The notes: generated by a model not told the origin, from the letters alone. A DNA stretch of 64,000 bases from an uncultured Bacteroidia bacterium (GCA_903905505.1 CAIVGL010000126.1:1-64000); one strand, 5' to 3'; positions 17,285 through 27,935 are shown, counted from the first letter of the stretch. Made by a program: numbers and translations.

Positions 17285-19201
17285 ATGAATGAGAAAGATA
17301 AAAATCGGTTTTCTGAGTTTTTGCCTGTTTCTACAGAGGCATGGGAAGCTCAAATTCGTGCAGATCTAAATGGCGCAGATTATGAGAAGAGATTAATCTG
17401 GAATACCGATGAAGGAATCCAAATTAAACCTTATTATCGCAAAGAGGATTTAAGTGCATTAGATCATTCAACTCACCTTTCAGGTCAATTTCCTTCTGCC
17501 CTGAGTAAACCCATTGAGGGGAACGCTTGGTTGATTAGGCAGGATATTCAAGTTGATGATTTTAGCTCTGCAAATGAAAAAGCGATTGCTCTTATTTCAA
17601 AAGGTATTACTTCAATCGGTTTTATATTTCATCAAAATTATATCAGTAACGAAAATTCGATTTCTGATTTATTATGCAATATAGATCTTGAATCGATTGA
17701 GATTAATCTTCTTCCAGCCCAAAATCACCTGGCTCTAGCGAAAGATCTAGTCTCTTTTTTAACAACTCAGGAGATTGACAAGCAAAAGCTTAATGGATCG
17801 TTGACAATTGATCCTTTTGGCTCTTATGCCCGCAAGGGTAAGTTTAATGAAAATGAGTTGGCCGATTTGACTCAAGTTAAACTTCTTCTTGAGGTGTTAG
17901 CCGATTTTCCAAATGTTCATATTGTAGCTCTTAATGGATGCGATTTCACCAATGCTGGGGCTTCGGCGGTTCAGGAGTTGGCTTTTTCATTGGCTATCGG
18001 GGCTGAATATTTAGATAAACTAACAGACTTAGGGGTTTTATTTGCCGATTTATCGCCTCGAATTCGCTTGAACTTAGGTGTTGGTGGTAACTACTTTATG
18101 GAGCTGGCGAAGCATCGAAGCGCCAGGTTGTTATGGTCAAAGCTTGTTGGATCATATGGTAAATTACTTGATTTAGCTCCCGATTCACTTGGTGCGCTGC
18201 GTGAATTGTACATCCATTCCGAAACTACCCTGTGGAATAAAACAGTGTACGATCCGCATGTAAATATTCTCAGAACTCAGACAGAAGCGATGTCTGCAGT
18301 TTTAGGTGGCACCGACTCTTTAACGATTCTCCCATTTCGAATCTCGTCGTCGACCACCGATGAATTTTCTGAGCGAATAGCAAGAAACCAACAACTTTTG
18401 CTTCAGCATGAAGCTCATTTTGATAAAGTGGCCGACCCTGCTGCAGGGTCTTACTATATTGAAACATTAACAAATGAGATTTCTGAGAAGGCATGGGAGT
18501 TATTTCTCCAGATTCAGGATCTTAATGGATATCTGGCAGCTCTTAAAAAAGGCTTTATACAGGAACAGCTTAGGGATATTAGTTCTAAGCGGTTGGGTTC
18601 TGTGGCCTCTCGGTTAGATAAGGTTTTGGGAATTAACAAATTTCCTGATCCGTCAGATCACATATCACTTGAATTAAAAGATTGTCTTTTTAAGGCAGTC
18701 GATTCTTCTGATCCCGATTCAGAGATTGAGACAATTAAACAGGTTCGCAGGTCTCAGCCTTTGGAATCACTGCGCTACGCCACAGATCACTTCTCGATAT
18801 CAAATAAGCGGCCCACCGTGTTTCTTTTACCCGTTGGTGATCCGATTCAGAGTGCTGCTCGGGCACAATTTTCAGCTGAGTTTTTTGGAGTGGTCGGATA
18901 TGAGATTGTTGATATTGGTCAATTCGGTTCGCTTGATATCGGTTTGACTGCTGCGTTGGAAGCTCAACCATCTATCGTGGTGCTTTGTAGTTCCGATGCT
19001 GAATACGAGGAGTTGGCACCAGTTGCTTATTCTATTCTTAAAAATAAATCAATTTTTGTCGTGGCAGGCGCTCCTGCGTGTATGGATAAACTTAAGCAGA
19101 TGGGCATAAAGCAATATATAAGTAAGAAAAGTAATTTGGGTTCTATCTTGGCTAAGTTTAACCGAAAACTGGGCATTAATAACACCGAACATGAAGCCTG
19201 A
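17285..19201 (+). CDS. mutA: Methylmalonyl-CoA mutase small (beta) subunit
   Basis: This 638-residue protein pairs with MutB, which carries the B12 cofactor. Together they interconvert succinyl-CoA and (R)-methylmalonyl-CoA, linking propionate to the citric acid cycle. It starts with the family's [21 protein letters not shown] segment (from about residue 26) and keeps the barrel motif [16 protein letters not shown]. As expected of the non-catalytic subunit, the C-terminal Rossmann-like domain lacks the DxHxxG cobalamin motif found in MutB. The end overlaps mutB by 11 nt, so the two subunits are probably translationally coupled at equal amounts. Confidence 0.94.
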   Translation: MNEKDKNRFSEFLPVSTEAWEAQIRADLNGADYEKRLIWNTDEGIQIKPYYRKEDLSALDHSTHLSGQFPSALSKPIEGNAWLIRQDIQVDDFSSANEKAIALISKGITSIGFIFHQNYISNENSISDLLCNIDLESIEINLLPAQNHLALAKDLVSFLTTQEIDKQKLNGSLTIDPFGSYARKGKFNENELADLTQVKLLLEVLADFPNVHIVALNGCDFTNAGASAVQELAFSLAIGAEYLDKLTDLGVLFADLSPRIRLNLGVGGNYFMELAKHRSARLLWSKLVGSYGKLLDLAPDSLGALRELYIHSETTLWNKTVYDPHVNILRTQTEAMSAVLGGTDSLTILPFRISSSTTDEFSERIARNQQLLLQHEAHFDKVADPAAGSYYIETLTNEISEKAWELFLQIQDLNGYLAALKKGFIQEQLRDISSKRLGSVASRLDKVLGINKFPDPSDHISLELKDCLFKAVDSSDPDSEIETIKQVRRSQPLESLRYATDHFSISNKRPTVFLLPVGDPIQSAARAQFSAEFFGVVGYEIVDIGQFGSLDIGLTAALEAQPSIVVLCSSDAEYEELAPVAYSILKNKSIFVVAGAPACMDKLKQMGIKQYISKKSNLGSILAKFNRKLGINNTEHEA

Positions 19202-21335
19202 TTATAGAGCAATCGATCTCAAGACCGTCAAGCCCTCTAAGTCTCAGGGATTAGAGCCAGGTTTGGTGGATGGGGAGGAGTGGGCTACGCCTGAACTCAT
19301 ACAGGTTAAGGCTAAGTATACAAAATCCGATTTAAATGGGATGACTCACCTAGATTATGCGGCAGGAATTGCACCATTTCTTCGCGGCCCTTATGCTACA
19401 ATGTTTGTCTCTAAACCTTGGACCATTCGTCAGTATGCTGGTTTTTCTACTGCGGAGGAGTCCAATGCGTTCTATCGAAGAAATCTTGCAGCAGGGCAAA
19501 AGGGTCTTTCGGTGGCCTTCGATCTGGCTACTCATCGGGGTTACGATTCAGATCATCCTCGCGTGGTAGGTGATGTTGGGAAAGCTGGTGTGGCCATTGA
19601 TTCGGTGCTTGACATGAAAATTTTGTTTGATCAGATTCCTTTAGGTCAGATGTCGGTATCCATGACCATGAATGGAGCTGTTTTGCCAATTATGGCTTTT
19701 TATATCGTAGCTGCATTAGAGCAAGGGGTTAAATTAGAAGAACTAGAAGGGACTATTCAGAACGATATTCTGAAAGAATTTATGGTGCGCAATACGTATA
19801 TCTATCCGCCTGATTTTTCCATGCGTATCATCTCCGATATTTTCAAATATACGTCCAAGTATATGCCTAAGTTTAACTCCATATCGATTTCGGGTTATCA
19901 TATGCAGGAGGCGGGAGCAACGGCGGATATCGAAATGGCCTATACGTTGGCTGATGGTTTAGATTATGTTCGAGCAGGCATTAAGGCCGGATTACCTATT
20001 GATACTTTTGCTCCCAGAATCTCCTTTTTCTGGGGTGTAGGGATGAACCATTTTATGGAGATTGCCAAAATGCGTGCAGCAAGATTGATTTGGGCTAAGC
20101 TGATTAAGACGTTTGAACCGAAGAATCCAAAATCGATGGCGCTTCGGGCACACTCGCAAACTTCTGGTTGGTCTTTGACGGCGCAAGATCCTTACAACAA
20201 TATTGGTCGTACCTGCATTGAAGCAATGGCGGCAGTTTTAGGTCATACCCAGTCGCTGCATACCAATGCACTGGATGAGGCGATTGCTTTACCTACAGAT
20301 TTCTCGGCCCGCATCGCGCGGAACACTCAGTTGTATCTTCAGTATGAGACCGAGGTTATCCGTTCACTTGACCCTTGGGCGGGATCGTATTATGTTGAGT
20401 CGTTAACCGATGAATTAGTTAAAAAGGGGATGGCCCTTATTGAAGAGGTCGAGAGCCTTGGCGGGATGTCGAAAGCGATAGAGACCGGTGTGCCAAAAAT
20501 GCGCATTGAAGAGGCTGCTGCCCGAACACAAGGTCGAATTGACTCAGGCACTCAAGTGATTATTGGAGTAAATAAATTCCGATTAGAGAAAGAGGATCCA
20601 ATTGATATATTGGATATTGACAATACGGCCGTTCGTTTAGCTCAACTAGACCGATTGTCGAAGCTTCGTGCAGACCGTGATGAAGCTAAAGTGTTAAAAT
20701 CACTCGATGCAATTACCGATTGTGCGCGAACCGGTACTGGTAATTTGTTAGAATTGGCTATTTTAGCCGCACAAGAGCGTGCTACGCTCGGAGAGATCTC
20801 TTTTGCTTGTGAGAAAATCGCAGGACGTTATAAAGCAACTATTAGAACTATTTCAGGCGTGTATTCATCCGTAACAAAAAATGATAGTGACTACGAAAGG
20901 GCTATGGAGCTAGTTCGTGAATTTGCCAGGAAGGAGGGGCGTCAGCCTCGTATCATGATTGCAAAAATGGGGCAGGACGGGCATGACAGAGGAGCAAAGG
21001 TGGTGGCTACTGGATATGCCGATATTGGCTTTGATGTCGATATGGGACCTTTATTCCAAACCCCTGCCGAGGCGGCTAAGCAGGCTGTCGAAAACGATGT
21101 TCATGTCTTAGGTATCTCTTCCTTAGCAGCTGGCCATAAGACTCTTGTTCCGGAAGTAATGACGACACTTAAGCAGTTGGGCCGTGAAGATATTATGGTT
21201 GTTGTAGGCGGGGTTATACCTGCCCAAGATTATCAATTTTTATATCAGGCTGGTGTTGTTGCAATTTTTGGACCTGGAACTTCAGTGACCGCAGCGGGAC
21301 TGAAAATAATAGAGATACTATTGAAAGCTCAGTAG
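19191..21335 (+). CDS. mutB: Methylmalonyl-CoA mutase large (alpha) subunit
   Basis: The 714-residue catalytic subunit contains the substrate barrel ([20 protein letters not shown], then [20 protein letters not shown]) and a C-terminal cobalamin-binding domain with the base-off motif DGHDRG at residues 596-601 (axial ligand H598), followed by [15 protein letters not shown]. Length matches the family (about 710-730). It overlaps mutA by 11 nt. In Bacteroidota this enzyme serves propionate formation through succinate or, in reverse, propionate use. meaB, the epimerase and the decarboxylase are not adjacent. Confidence 0.96.
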   Translation: MKPDYRAIDLKTVKPSKSQGLEPGLVDGEEWATPELIQVKAKYTKSDLNGMTHLDYAAGIAPFLRGPYATMFVSKPWTIRQYAGFSTAEESNAFYRRNLAAGQKGLSVAFDLATHRGYDSDHPRVVGDVGKAGVAIDSVLDMKILFDQIPLGQMSVSMTMNGAVLPIMAFYIVAALEQGVKLEELEGTIQNDILKEFMVRNTYIYPPDFSMRIISDIFKYTSKYMPKFNSISISGYHMQEAGATADIEMAYTLADGLDYVRAGIKAGLPIDTFAPRISFFWGVGMNHFMEIAKMRAARLIWAKLIKTFEPKNPKSMALRAHSQTSGWSLTAQDPYNNIGRTCIEAMAAVLGHTQSLHTNALDEAIALPTDFSARIARNTQLYLQYETEVIRSLDPWAGSYYVESLTDELVKKGMALIEEVESLGGMSKAIETGVPKMRIEEAAARTQGRIDSGTQVIIGVNKFRLEKEDPIDILDIDNTAVRLAQLDRLSKLRADRDEAKVLKSLDAITDCARTGTGNLLELAILAAQERATLGEISFACEKIAGRYKATIRTISGVYSSVTKNDSDYERAMELVREFARKEGRQPRIMIAKMGQDGHDRGAKVVATGYADIGFDVDMGPLFQTPAEAAKQAVENDVHVLGISSLAAGHKTLVPEVMTTLKQLGREDIMVVVGGVIPAQDYQFLYQAGVVAIFGPGTSVTAAGLKIIEILLKAQ

Positions 21336-21349
21336 TATTTAGAGGTTTT

Positions 21350-22153
21350 TTAAGATCGAGCCTTGATTTTGTGTTCTAAAGTGGCGATGCTTAATTCTGA
21401 TTTCCGCTTTAATTTAAGTGCCTGAGCTAGTTCCCACGCGAATTGAATGCTTTTTTTATCGTAATCTTCTAGCCACATAATATAGCTACTCTTTCCTTTG
21501 AATGTTGCTTTAAGCTTGTGTTCATAGTTGGCTGCAATGGTAGCAATAACCAACTCTGCTTGTTTTCCTCTGTAGCTTACTTTTTCCCATTTAGAACCCC
21601 CGAATTCGCTATGATGACAATTGAAATTGTCAAGTGCGACAGGATCTGAATTAACGGAGGTTGATTCAGTTGATAAGGTAATAAACGTGTGATCGATCCA
21701 TTGTTCTCCGTAATAATTACTCGCCAATGTTAGGTCCCCCTTTTCATTGAGATATACCTGGATGAATGAGCGCGACCAGCTTTTGTCGAATACCTGTCGG
21801 TTAGGGATATAGGTGATGTATTTCTCGAATTCACCTTTTTCTGCTTTAAACTCAGGGAGTAACCTGCGAATGGTTGTAGTTGCTACTATTATGTTTTCTT
21901 TTGCTTTTAAGAGCTCTGAATGATATATCCTTAAACTTATATCGTTTGCTTGTTTGATTTCTCCTTTCGCAGTAGGAAAGAGCTTTGTAATTGAATCAAG
22001 TGAGGCTAGCGCATTTAGTGTATCTCCTTTCTCAAGAAGCGAAGTTGCCTTTTGGAATCTCAGTTTGGCAAGATCGGCTTGAGAAGCACCGCAAGCTGCG
22101 AAAAGTAGTAGGGTAATTACGATCCAAGCGGAAGAAAATAGATGTTGTTTCAT
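21350..22153 (-). CDS. Putative lipoprotein of unknown function
   Basis: This 267-residue protein begins with a lipoprotein signal: MKQHLFSSAWIVITLLLFAAC, with Cys21 preceded by LFAA as a lipobox. Mature residues about 25-60 look like a TPR-type helix pair (KATSLLEKGDTLNALASLDSI). A longer domain with many aromatic and beta-prone residues follows (ASNYYGEQWIDHTF, KGKSSYIMWLEDY), and the protein ends in a basic helix. I do not recognise a named family. It is convergent with mutB (gap 14 nt) and is the only minus-strand gene here until folK. Confidence 0.7.
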   Translation of the reverse strand: MKQHLFSSAWIVITLLLFAACGASQADLAKLRFQKATSLLEKGDTLNALASLDSITKLFPTAKGEIKQANDISLRIYHSELLKAKENIIVATTTIRRLLPEFKAEKGEFEKYITYIPNRQVFDKSWSRSFIQVYLNEKGDLTLASNYYGEQWIDHTFITLSTESTSVNSDPVALDNFNCHHSEFGGSKWEKVSYRGKQAELVIATIAANYEHKLKATFKGKSSYIMWLEDYDKKSIQFAWELAQALKLKRKSELSIATLEHKIKARS

Positions 22154-22533
22154 CAGTTTATAGGTTCTGAAATTTGAATAACGTGCTCTGAAGCGTTTTA
22201 AAAAACTGTTTTTTGAGTCTGTTCATACATCCATATGGATTCGTATTTCCAACTTTAACTGATTGTAAAGATATAAAAAATCCGGCTTGCTTTATGGTAG
22301 TTTTTGTATGAAATTCTTAATTCTGCTCATCTTTAGGAAGTTGACTTGAATTTTATTCTTGTATTTTTTTTTAGAATCATCTTGCCATTCTGATAAATAG
22401 TTCTTTTCTTTGCAACGCTAAAATAAAATAGCAAATAGCTTTATTATTTCGACTTTAAAAAGATGGAGTAATGAGCATTTAAAGAAAAAAAATATTACTT
22501 TTACGACCCCAAACAATGGGGAAATAATAAAAT
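22154..22533. other. 380-bp intergenic region, no gene seen
   Basis: Very AT-rich spacer between the divergently oriented lipoprotein gene and tRNA-Glu. It must hold both promoters. The best visible element for the tRNA is a TATTACTTTTAC stretch just before 22505, similar to TAnnTTTG. I found no ORF with coding character and no strong hairpin. Confidence 0.6.
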
Positions 22534-22605
22534 GGCCCGTTCGTCTACCGGTTAGGACATCAGGTTTTCATCCTGGAAATAGGAGTTCGATTCTCCTACG
22601 GGCTA
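22534..22605 (+). tRNA. tRNA-Glu (anticodon TTC)
   Basis: The 72-nt sequence folds as a cloverleaf: acceptor arm GGCCCGT/ACGGGCT (one G-U pair), anticodon loop TTTTCAT with TTC at positions 34-36, and a T arm with GTTCGATTC. The CCA end is not encoded. It lies 31 nt before rpsT with no terminator between. Confidence 0.95.
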
Positions 22606-22636
22606 CAAATTTTTAGAACACAGAAATTTTTAAGAA

Positions 22637-22888
22637 ATGGCAAACCATAAATCAGCTATTAAAAGAGCAAGGCAGAGTGAAGTTAGTCGTCTGCACAACA
22701 AGTATTATTCAAAAACTGCCCGTAATGCAGTTAGATTGTTGCGTGAGACCACTGAGAAGGCAGCTGCAGCAGACCTATTACCTAAGGTAGTAACGATGCT
22801 TGATAAGCTTGCAAAGCAGAATGTTATTCACAAAAACAAAGCTTCAAATTTAAAGTCAAGCTTATCATTGCACGTTAATAGCTTGTAA
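22637..22888 (+). CDS. rpsT: 30S ribosomal protein S20
   Basis: The 83-residue product starts [22 protein letters not shown], the conserved S20 N-terminus, and ends in the helical [23 protein letters not shown]-like region (shown here in part as [12 protein letters not shown]). S20 binds 16S rRNA early in assembly of the small subunit. Length is typical. tRNA-Glu lies 31 nt upstream, so the two may share one transcript that is cut to free the tRNA. A hairpin terminator follows at 22913. Confidence 0.97.
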   Translation: MANHKSAIKRARQSEVSRLHNKYYSKTARNAVRLLRETTEKAAAADLLPKVVTMLDKLAKQNVIHKNKASNLKSSLSLHVNSL

Positions 22889-22912
22889 TTTTAGCTTTAA
22901 AATATTTTCATG

Positions 22913-22943
22913 AGCTCATCCTTCCTAGGGTGGGCTTTTTTTC
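22913..22943 (+). terminator. Rho-independent terminator after rpsT
   Basis: AGCTCATC (22913-22920) pairs with GGTGGGCT (22929-22936), including two G-U pairs, and is followed by TTTTTTT. Confidence 0.8.
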
Positions 22944-23004
22944 TTAATCTCCTTTTTATTGACTAACTTTAATTCAGGTACCACCTCGAATTTGTCAATT
23001 CACA

Positions 23005-23700
23005 ATGGAGCAATATCTACAACAACATCTTAAAGATTGGGCTCTGGAGGATCGTCCTCGGGAAAAACTACTAGCTAGAGGCATCTCTTCATTGACAGAT
23101 GCTGAATTGGTGGCCATATTAATAGGCTCTGGTAATAGTGATGAATCAGCTGTTGAGCTCTCTCGGAGGATCCTTTTATTCGTGAAATATAATCTACATG
23201 AGCTAGGTAAGCTCAATGTTGATAATCTAAAATCTTTTAAAGGGATTGGCGATGCCAAAGCAATTGCAATTATTGCTGCGATGGAACTTGGTCGTCGTCG
23301 CGATCAATCAACGGCCCTTGAGCTGAATAAAATATCAAATAGCAATGATGTCGCTAGTTTTTTACGCCCTCTAATTGGTGATTTGCTGCATGAAGAGTTT
23401 TGGGCTCTTTTTTTGAGCCGAAATAACAAAGTCTTATACACCAAATGCTTTGGGCAGGGAGGTATTACTGGAACGGTGATCGATGTTCGGGTGGTTCTTA
23501 AAATGGCTATTGAGAAAAATGCTGTTTCGCTGATCTTTGCGCATAATCACCCATCTGGAAACCTCGAGCCGAGTGAAGCTGATCGGAAGATTACAAAACA
23601 AATAAAAGAAGCCGGTGCGATTATGGATATCCCCTTGCTCGATCATTTAATTATTACCCAGAGTGGATATTTTAGTTTTTCCGACGAGGGAATTCTCTAG
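23005..23700 (+). CDS. radC: RadC family protein (JAB/MPN domain)
   Basis: This 231-residue protein has an N-terminal helix-hairpin-helix region (LARGISSLTDAELVAILIGSGN, then LKSFKGIGDAKAIAIIAAMELGRR) and a C-terminal JAB/MPN metalloprotease-like fold. The metal-site motif HNHPSGNLEPSEAD (around residues 183-196) matches the H-x-H-P-S-G consensus. RadC was named as a DNA repair factor, but its real role is unsettled. Length is normal for chromosomal RadC. It is followed by folK on the opposite strand. Confidence 0.92.
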   Translation: MEQYLQQHLKDWALEDRPREKLLARGISSLTDAELVAILIGSGNSDESAVELSRRILLFVKYNLHELGKLNVDNLKSFKGIGDAKAIAIIAAMELGRRRDQSTALELNKISNSNDVASFLRPLIGDLLHEEFWALFLSRNNKVLYTKCFGQGGITGTVIDVRVVLKMAIEKNAVSLIFAHNHPSGNLEPSEADRKITKQIKEAGAIMDIPLLDHLIITQSGYFSFSDEGIL

Positions 23701-23712
23701 CTAATGGAATTT

Positions 23713-24204
23713 TTAGCTTTGATTACTGATCTTTTCAACGGTTAGGGAATCTTCGCAAAGTGCAAGCATCTCATGAATCGTTAGACTTAAAACAGGATCA
23801 ATTTTATCGGGAGCTATTTCGTCTAATGGAGCTAAGGCAAATTTTCGCCTGGCAATTTGTGGGTGGGGAATGATTAAGTCAGGTGTGCTAAGGATTAGAT
23901 CATCGTAATAGAGGATATCTAAATCGATGGTTCGATTCTCGTAATTACCCCCTTTTTTTGTTCGGCCTAACTCTTTTTCTATACTCTGCGTATGTTCAAG
24001 TACTTCAAAAGGACCCTGTTGAGTATCTACAATAAGGAGTTGGTTCCAAAACAGATCACTTTTAAATCCCCATGATTCTGTGGCGTAAATAGACGATATT
24101 TGGCTTATTCGTCCAATTTTATTGGTAATGTGGCTTATTGTCAGATTAAATATTTTGGACTTATCTCCCACATTACCACCTAAAAGGATAAAAACATTAG
24201 CCAT
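23713..24204 (-). CDS. folK: 2-amino-4-hydroxy-6-hydroxymethyldihydropteridine pyrophosphokinase
   Basis: HPPK transfers pyrophosphate from ATP to 6-hydroxymethyl-dihydropterin in folate synthesis. The 163-residue chain shows the N-terminal ILLGGNVGDK motif, and the HPPK signature NRTIDLDILYYDD (near residue 90), whose aspartates bind magnesium. HPQIARRKFALAPLDEI is the conserved C-terminal segment. It sits divergently from sppA, with 91 nt between the two starts. Other folate genes are not adjacent. Confidence 0.95.
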   Translation of the reverse strand: MANVFILLGGNVGDKSKIFNLTISHITNKIGRISQISSIYATESWGFKSDLFWNQLLIVDTQQGPFEVLEHTQSIEKELGRTKKGGNYENRTIDLDILYYDDLILSTPDLIIPHPQIARRKFALAPLDEIAPDKIDPVLSLTIHEMLALCEDSLTVEKISNQS

Positions 24205-24295
24205 TTTTTATAGATTTGCATATTATACGAACAACAATAGTAAGGATAATTCATAACTATTTAAATTATACCTTCAATCCATTATAGCTATTAGT

Positions 24296-26074
24296 ATGAA
24301 AATTTTCTGGAAAGCCTTCCTTGCTTCACTTCTTGCTATCCTTGTAGCATCTGTTTTACTGGTGTTTCTTTTGATTGGGACGATATCTGCTATTACCTCT
24401 TTTAAGGATCAGTCGGTATCGATCAAGAGTCAAACATTGCTTGTTATCAAGTTGGACAGTCGCATCGTAGAACGCAAATCAAATAATCCTTTTGAAGATC
24501 TCGAAATTCCTGGAATTAAGATTTCGAATACGGTCGGATTAAATCAAATTCTTAGTGGTATCGAAAAGGCAAAAACAGATGAGCATATTCGAGGTATTTA
24601 TTTAGAACTTTCTGAGATAAATGCCGGATTTGCTACTGTTGAGGAGATTCGAAATGCCTTAAAAGATTTTAAGAAATCTGGTAAGTTTATCTATTCTTAT
24701 TCGGATATGATCTCTCAAAAAGCCTATTATTTAGCTACTGTATCCGACAGTCTAATGTTGAATCCCATGGGAATGTTCGATTTTAGAGGTCTAAATGCGG
24801 AACATACTTTTTTCAAAAAAGCATTCGATAAATTTGGCATTGAGATGCAAGTTATAAGGGGAAAGAACAATAAATTTAAATCAGCTGTAGAGCCTTATCT
24901 CTTTGATAAGATGAGTGAGGCTAATCGTGAACAGACTACTATTTATCTGAAAAGCATCTGGAATCATGTTTTGAAAGGGATTTCAGAACAACGTAAGATA
25001 ACCGTTGATAGTCTGAATAAGTATGCTGATGGCGTGATGACCTTTCAGAAAGCAGATAAAGCGCTACAAAATAAGTTTTTCGATAATTTAAAATATAAGG
25101 ATCAGGTATTGGCTGATTTTCGCAAACTCACCCATCTTGGAGAAAACGACGAGATTCCAATCGTTACCATTGGAGAATATGATAAGGTGCCAAAGACCTA
25201 CGAAACTGGTGGTTTAGTAAAAGACCGTATTGCCGTGGTTTATGCCTTTGGGGAGATCGATAGCGGGTCTGATGGTCCATATCAAATTGATTCGAAAGAG
25301 GTCTCCAAAGGTATTCGGGAGGCGCGTACCGATACAGCTGTAAAGGCTATTGTTTTAAGAGTTAATTCTCCGGGCGGCTCCGCTTATGGTTCTGAAGTGA
25401 TTTGGCGTGAGGTTATGCTTGCTCAGAAGAGTAAACCGGTTATCGTTTCTATGGGCGATTATGCCGCTTCTGGTGGTTATTATATTGCTTGTGGGGCAGA
25501 TGCTATTTTAGCTAGTCAAACGACCATCACGGGCTCTATTGGCGTTTTTGGAACTATCCCAAATTTAAGTGGTTTGCTTACCGATAAAATTGGGATCACC
25601 TTCGATAATGTTTCAACAAATGAGCATGCTGATATGCCCTCTATGACTCGTAAGATGACCCCTTTTGAACGAAACCTTATGCAATCGTATGTTGAATCAA
25701 CTTATGATACGTTTATCTCCCATGTGGCGACTGGCCGTAAAAAAACTTCAGGATACGTTGATTCGATTGGGCAAGGGCGTGTTTGGAGTGGCGAGAATGC
25801 GCGGTTAAATGGTTTAGTAGATGAGTATGGTGGACTTAATGATGCTCTAAAACTAGCTGCTAGCAAGGCTCACATTAAGCAATATAGAATCAAAGAGTTG
25901 CCAAAACAAAAAGATACGTTCGAAGAACTTATGAAAAGTTTCTCGACTAGAATTCAGAACAGCGTTATACAAAGTAAACTTGGTGATTCGTTTCATCTTT
26001 GGGAACAATTCTCACGAGAAGCTCATGCCAATGGGATCTATACTAGAATGCCCTATAACTTAGAAATTAATTAA
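24296..26074 (+). CDS. sppA: Signal peptide peptidase SppA, 67K type
   Basis: This 592-residue protein is an inner-membrane serine-lysine protease that degrades cleaved signal peptides. An N-terminal transmembrane helix (about residues 7-32) anchors two tandem SppA domains. By alignment with E. coli SppA the catalytic Lys is K195 (KFKSAVEPYL), in the first domain, and the nucleophile is S392 in GDYAASGGYYIA, in the second. Length fits the long double-domain type. It is followed after 9 nt by lpxK and then the nucleoside phosphorylase, an apparent operon. Confidence 0.94.
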   Translation: MKIFWKAFLASLLAILVASVLLVFLLIGTISAITSFKDQSVSIKSQTLLVIKLDSRIVERKSNNPFEDLEIPGIKISNTVGLNQILSGIEKAKTDEHIRGIYLELSEINAGFATVEEIRNALKDFKKSGKFIYSYSDMISQKAYYLATVSDSLMLNPMGMFDFRGLNAEHTFFKKAFDKFGIEMQVIRGKNNKFKSAVEPYLFDKMSEANREQTTIYLKSIWNHVLKGISEQRKITVDSLNKYADGVMTFQKADKALQNKFFDNLKYKDQVLADFRKLTHLGENDEIPIVTIGEYDKVPKTYETGGLVKDRIAVVYAFGEIDSGSDGPYQIDSKEVSKGIREARTDTAVKAIVLRVNSPGGSAYGSEVIWREVMLAQKSKPVIVSMGDYAASGGYYIACGADAILASQTTITGSIGVFGTIPNLSGLLTDKIGITFDNVSTNEHADMPSMTRKMTPFERNLMQSYVESTYDTFISHVATGRKKTSGYVDSIGQGRVWSGENARLNGLVDEYGGLNDALKLAASKAHIKQYRIKELPKQKDTFEELMKSFSTRIQNSVIQSKLGDSFHLWEQFSREAHANGIYTRMPYNLEIN

Positions 26075-26083
26075 TCTACTTGG

Positions 26084-27178
26084 ATGAAGTATCTCTTGTT
26101 GAAATTATTGTCTCTATTTTATGGGATGCTAGTAAGTTTTAGAAACGAGCTATTTAACCTTAAAATACTCTCTTCTAAGGAATTTGATCGTCCAGTGATC
26201 TCTATTGGAAATATCACCGCGGGGGGGACAGGAAAGACTCCCCATACCGAATATATTGCCCAATTGTTAAAAACCAATTTTAAAGTTGGGGTGCTGAGCC
26301 GAGGCTACAAGCGCAAGTCTCGAGGTTTTCAAGTGGTTGAAGCAACTTCTAAAGTGCGTCAAGTTGGGGATGAACCCTTACAAATCAAGCTTAAGTTTGA
26401 TGATTTGCTTGTTGCTGTGGACTCAAACCGTGTTAGAGGTATTACTAAAATGCTACAGTTTAAGCCTGAACCAGATGTGATTCTATTAGATGATGCATTT
26501 CAACATCAATATGTAAATCCGGGAATCAATATTCTCTTAACCGATTATAATCGACTAATTACCAAAGATTCTTTACTTCCACATGGTCGTCTTCGGGAAT
26601 CTGCATTCAACAAATATAGAGCAACCATTATAATCGTAACCAAATGCCCCAAAGAGTTACAACCTATTGATGAACGTATTATCACCAAAGAGCTTGAAAT
26701 TAGGCCATACCAGGATCTTTTCTTTACAAACATTACCTATGGTTCCTTAATGCCTGTTTTTCCTGAAGATGTGTTAGATGTGGAGATGAAAATCAAAGGC
26801 GGATCTTCGATATTATTAGTTACAGGTATTGCTAACCCTGAACCACTTAAAGAGTATCTGACTGATGGTCGAAATGAAATCTCTCAGCTAATTTTCCCTG
26901 ATCATCATCAGTTTTCAGTAAAGAATATCGAACGAATCGAAGCTAATTTCGAAGCTATTACTCGGCCAAATAAAATTATTGTAACCACCGAGAAGGATAT
27001 GGTTCGGTTTCGTGATGCCCCATCTATTCCAGATTCTATCCGTCAAAATATTTATTATATCCCTGTGGGAATTAGCTTCTTGAACAATAAGGGGTCTGAA
27101 TTTAATAGAAAAGTTTTTGATTATGTTAAGAAAAATAAAGGAAACATCGACTTTTATTCAAACAGCAATTGGGATTAA
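26084..27178 (+). CDS. lpxK: Tetraacyldisaccharide 4'-kinase
   Basis: LpxK phosphorylates the 4' position of the lipid A disaccharide at the inner membrane. The 364-residue protein has an N-terminal hydrophobic helix and a Walker A motif GGTGKT at residues 47-52 (inside GNITAGGTGKTPHTEYIA). LSRGYKRKSRGF and DDAFQHQYVNPGINILLTD are the other conserved blocks. Its last 56 nt overlap the next gene in a different frame. Presence of lpxK confirms a Gram-negative envelope with lipid A. Confidence 0.94.
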   Translation: MKYLLLKLLSLFYGMLVSFRNELFNLKILSSKEFDRPVISIGNITAGGTGKTPHTEYIAQLLKTNFKVGVLSRGYKRKSRGFQVVEATSKVRQVGDEPLQIKLKFDDLLVAVDSNRVRGITKMLQFKPEPDVILLDDAFQHQYVNPGINILLTDYNRLITKDSLLPHGRLRESAFNKYRATIIIVTKCPKELQPIDERIITKELEIRPYQDLFFTNITYGSLMPVFPEDVLDVEMKIKGGSSILLVTGIANPEPLKEYLTDGRNEISQLIFPDHHQFSVKNIERIEANFEAITRPNKIIVTTEKDMVRFRDAPSIPDSIRQNIYYIPVGISFLNNKGSEFNRKVFDYVKKNKGNIDFYSNSNWD

Positions 27179-27935
27179 GGTTGAGATTGGGGTTATTTTA
27201 GGCACCGGTCTTGGCGGGTTAGTTAATGAGATTGAGATTATAAAAACCCTACCTTATGCTGAAATTCCAAACTTCCCCTTGTCTACGGTGGAAGGTCATC
27301 AAGGCAAACTAATATTTGGAAAGTTAGGTGGCAAATATATTCTTGCCATGCAAGGGCGATTTCACTTTTATGAAGGGTACGACATGACTAAGGTCACTTT
27401 CCCTGTTCGGGTGATGAATGACTTAGGGATTAATACCTTGCTGGTATCGAATGCTTGCGGTGGATTAAATCCCGATTTTGCAGTAGGTGATTTAATGATG
27501 ATTACCGATCATATTAATATGTTTGGATTTAATCCATTAACGGGGCCAAATCTTGATCAATTAGGTCCTCGCTTCCCCGACATGAGTCAGGCTTATGATC
27601 TGCAACTTCAAGCTCATGCACGCAAGATTGCTGCAAATAACCACTTAGATCTTAAAGAGGGGGTATATATTGGCGTTACTGGTCCTACTTTTGAGACACC
27701 TGCAGAATATAAAATGTTTCGAATCCTGGGTGGTGATGCCATCGGTATGTCAACGGTCCCAGAAGTAATTGTTGCTCGTCATATGGGTATTCGAGTTTTT
27801 GGGATCTCTATTGTTACAGATAGTGGTGTGCCAGGCCATATTGTGGAAATATCACACGAAGAAGTTCAAGAGGTTGCTAAACGGGCAGAGCCAAAGATGA
27901 GCCTGATAATCAAAGAGCTAATTGCTATTCTCTAG
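27123..27935 (+). CDS. punA: Purine nucleoside phosphorylase, PNP/MTAP family (type II)
   Basis: This trimeric-type PNP cleaves inosine or guanosine with phosphate to the base and ribose 1-phosphate for purine salvage. The 270-residue chain has the phosphate-binding GVILGTGLGGLV segment (about residues 23-34), the VEGHQGKL block, GRFHFYEGYDM, NACGGLNPDFAVGDLM, and the base-site GMSTVPEVIVARHMGI. I chose the ATG at 27123 over the TTG two codons earlier. Either start overlaps lpxK by more than 50 nt; the next Met lies beyond the phosphate-binding loop, so the overlap must be real. Confidence 0.93.
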   Translation: MLRKIKETSTFIQTAIGIKVEIGVILGTGLGGLVNEIEIIKTLPYAEIPNFPLSTVEGHQGKLIFGKLGGKYILAMQGRFHFYEGYDMTKVTFPVRVMNDLGINTLLVSNACGGLNPDFAVGDLMMITDHINMFGFNPLTGPNLDQLGPRFPDMSQAYDLQLQAHARKIAANNHLDLKEGVYIGVTGPTFETPAEYKMFRILGGDAIGMSTVPEVIVARHMGIRVFGISIVTDSGVPGHIVEISHEEVQEVAKRAEPKMSLIIKELIAIL

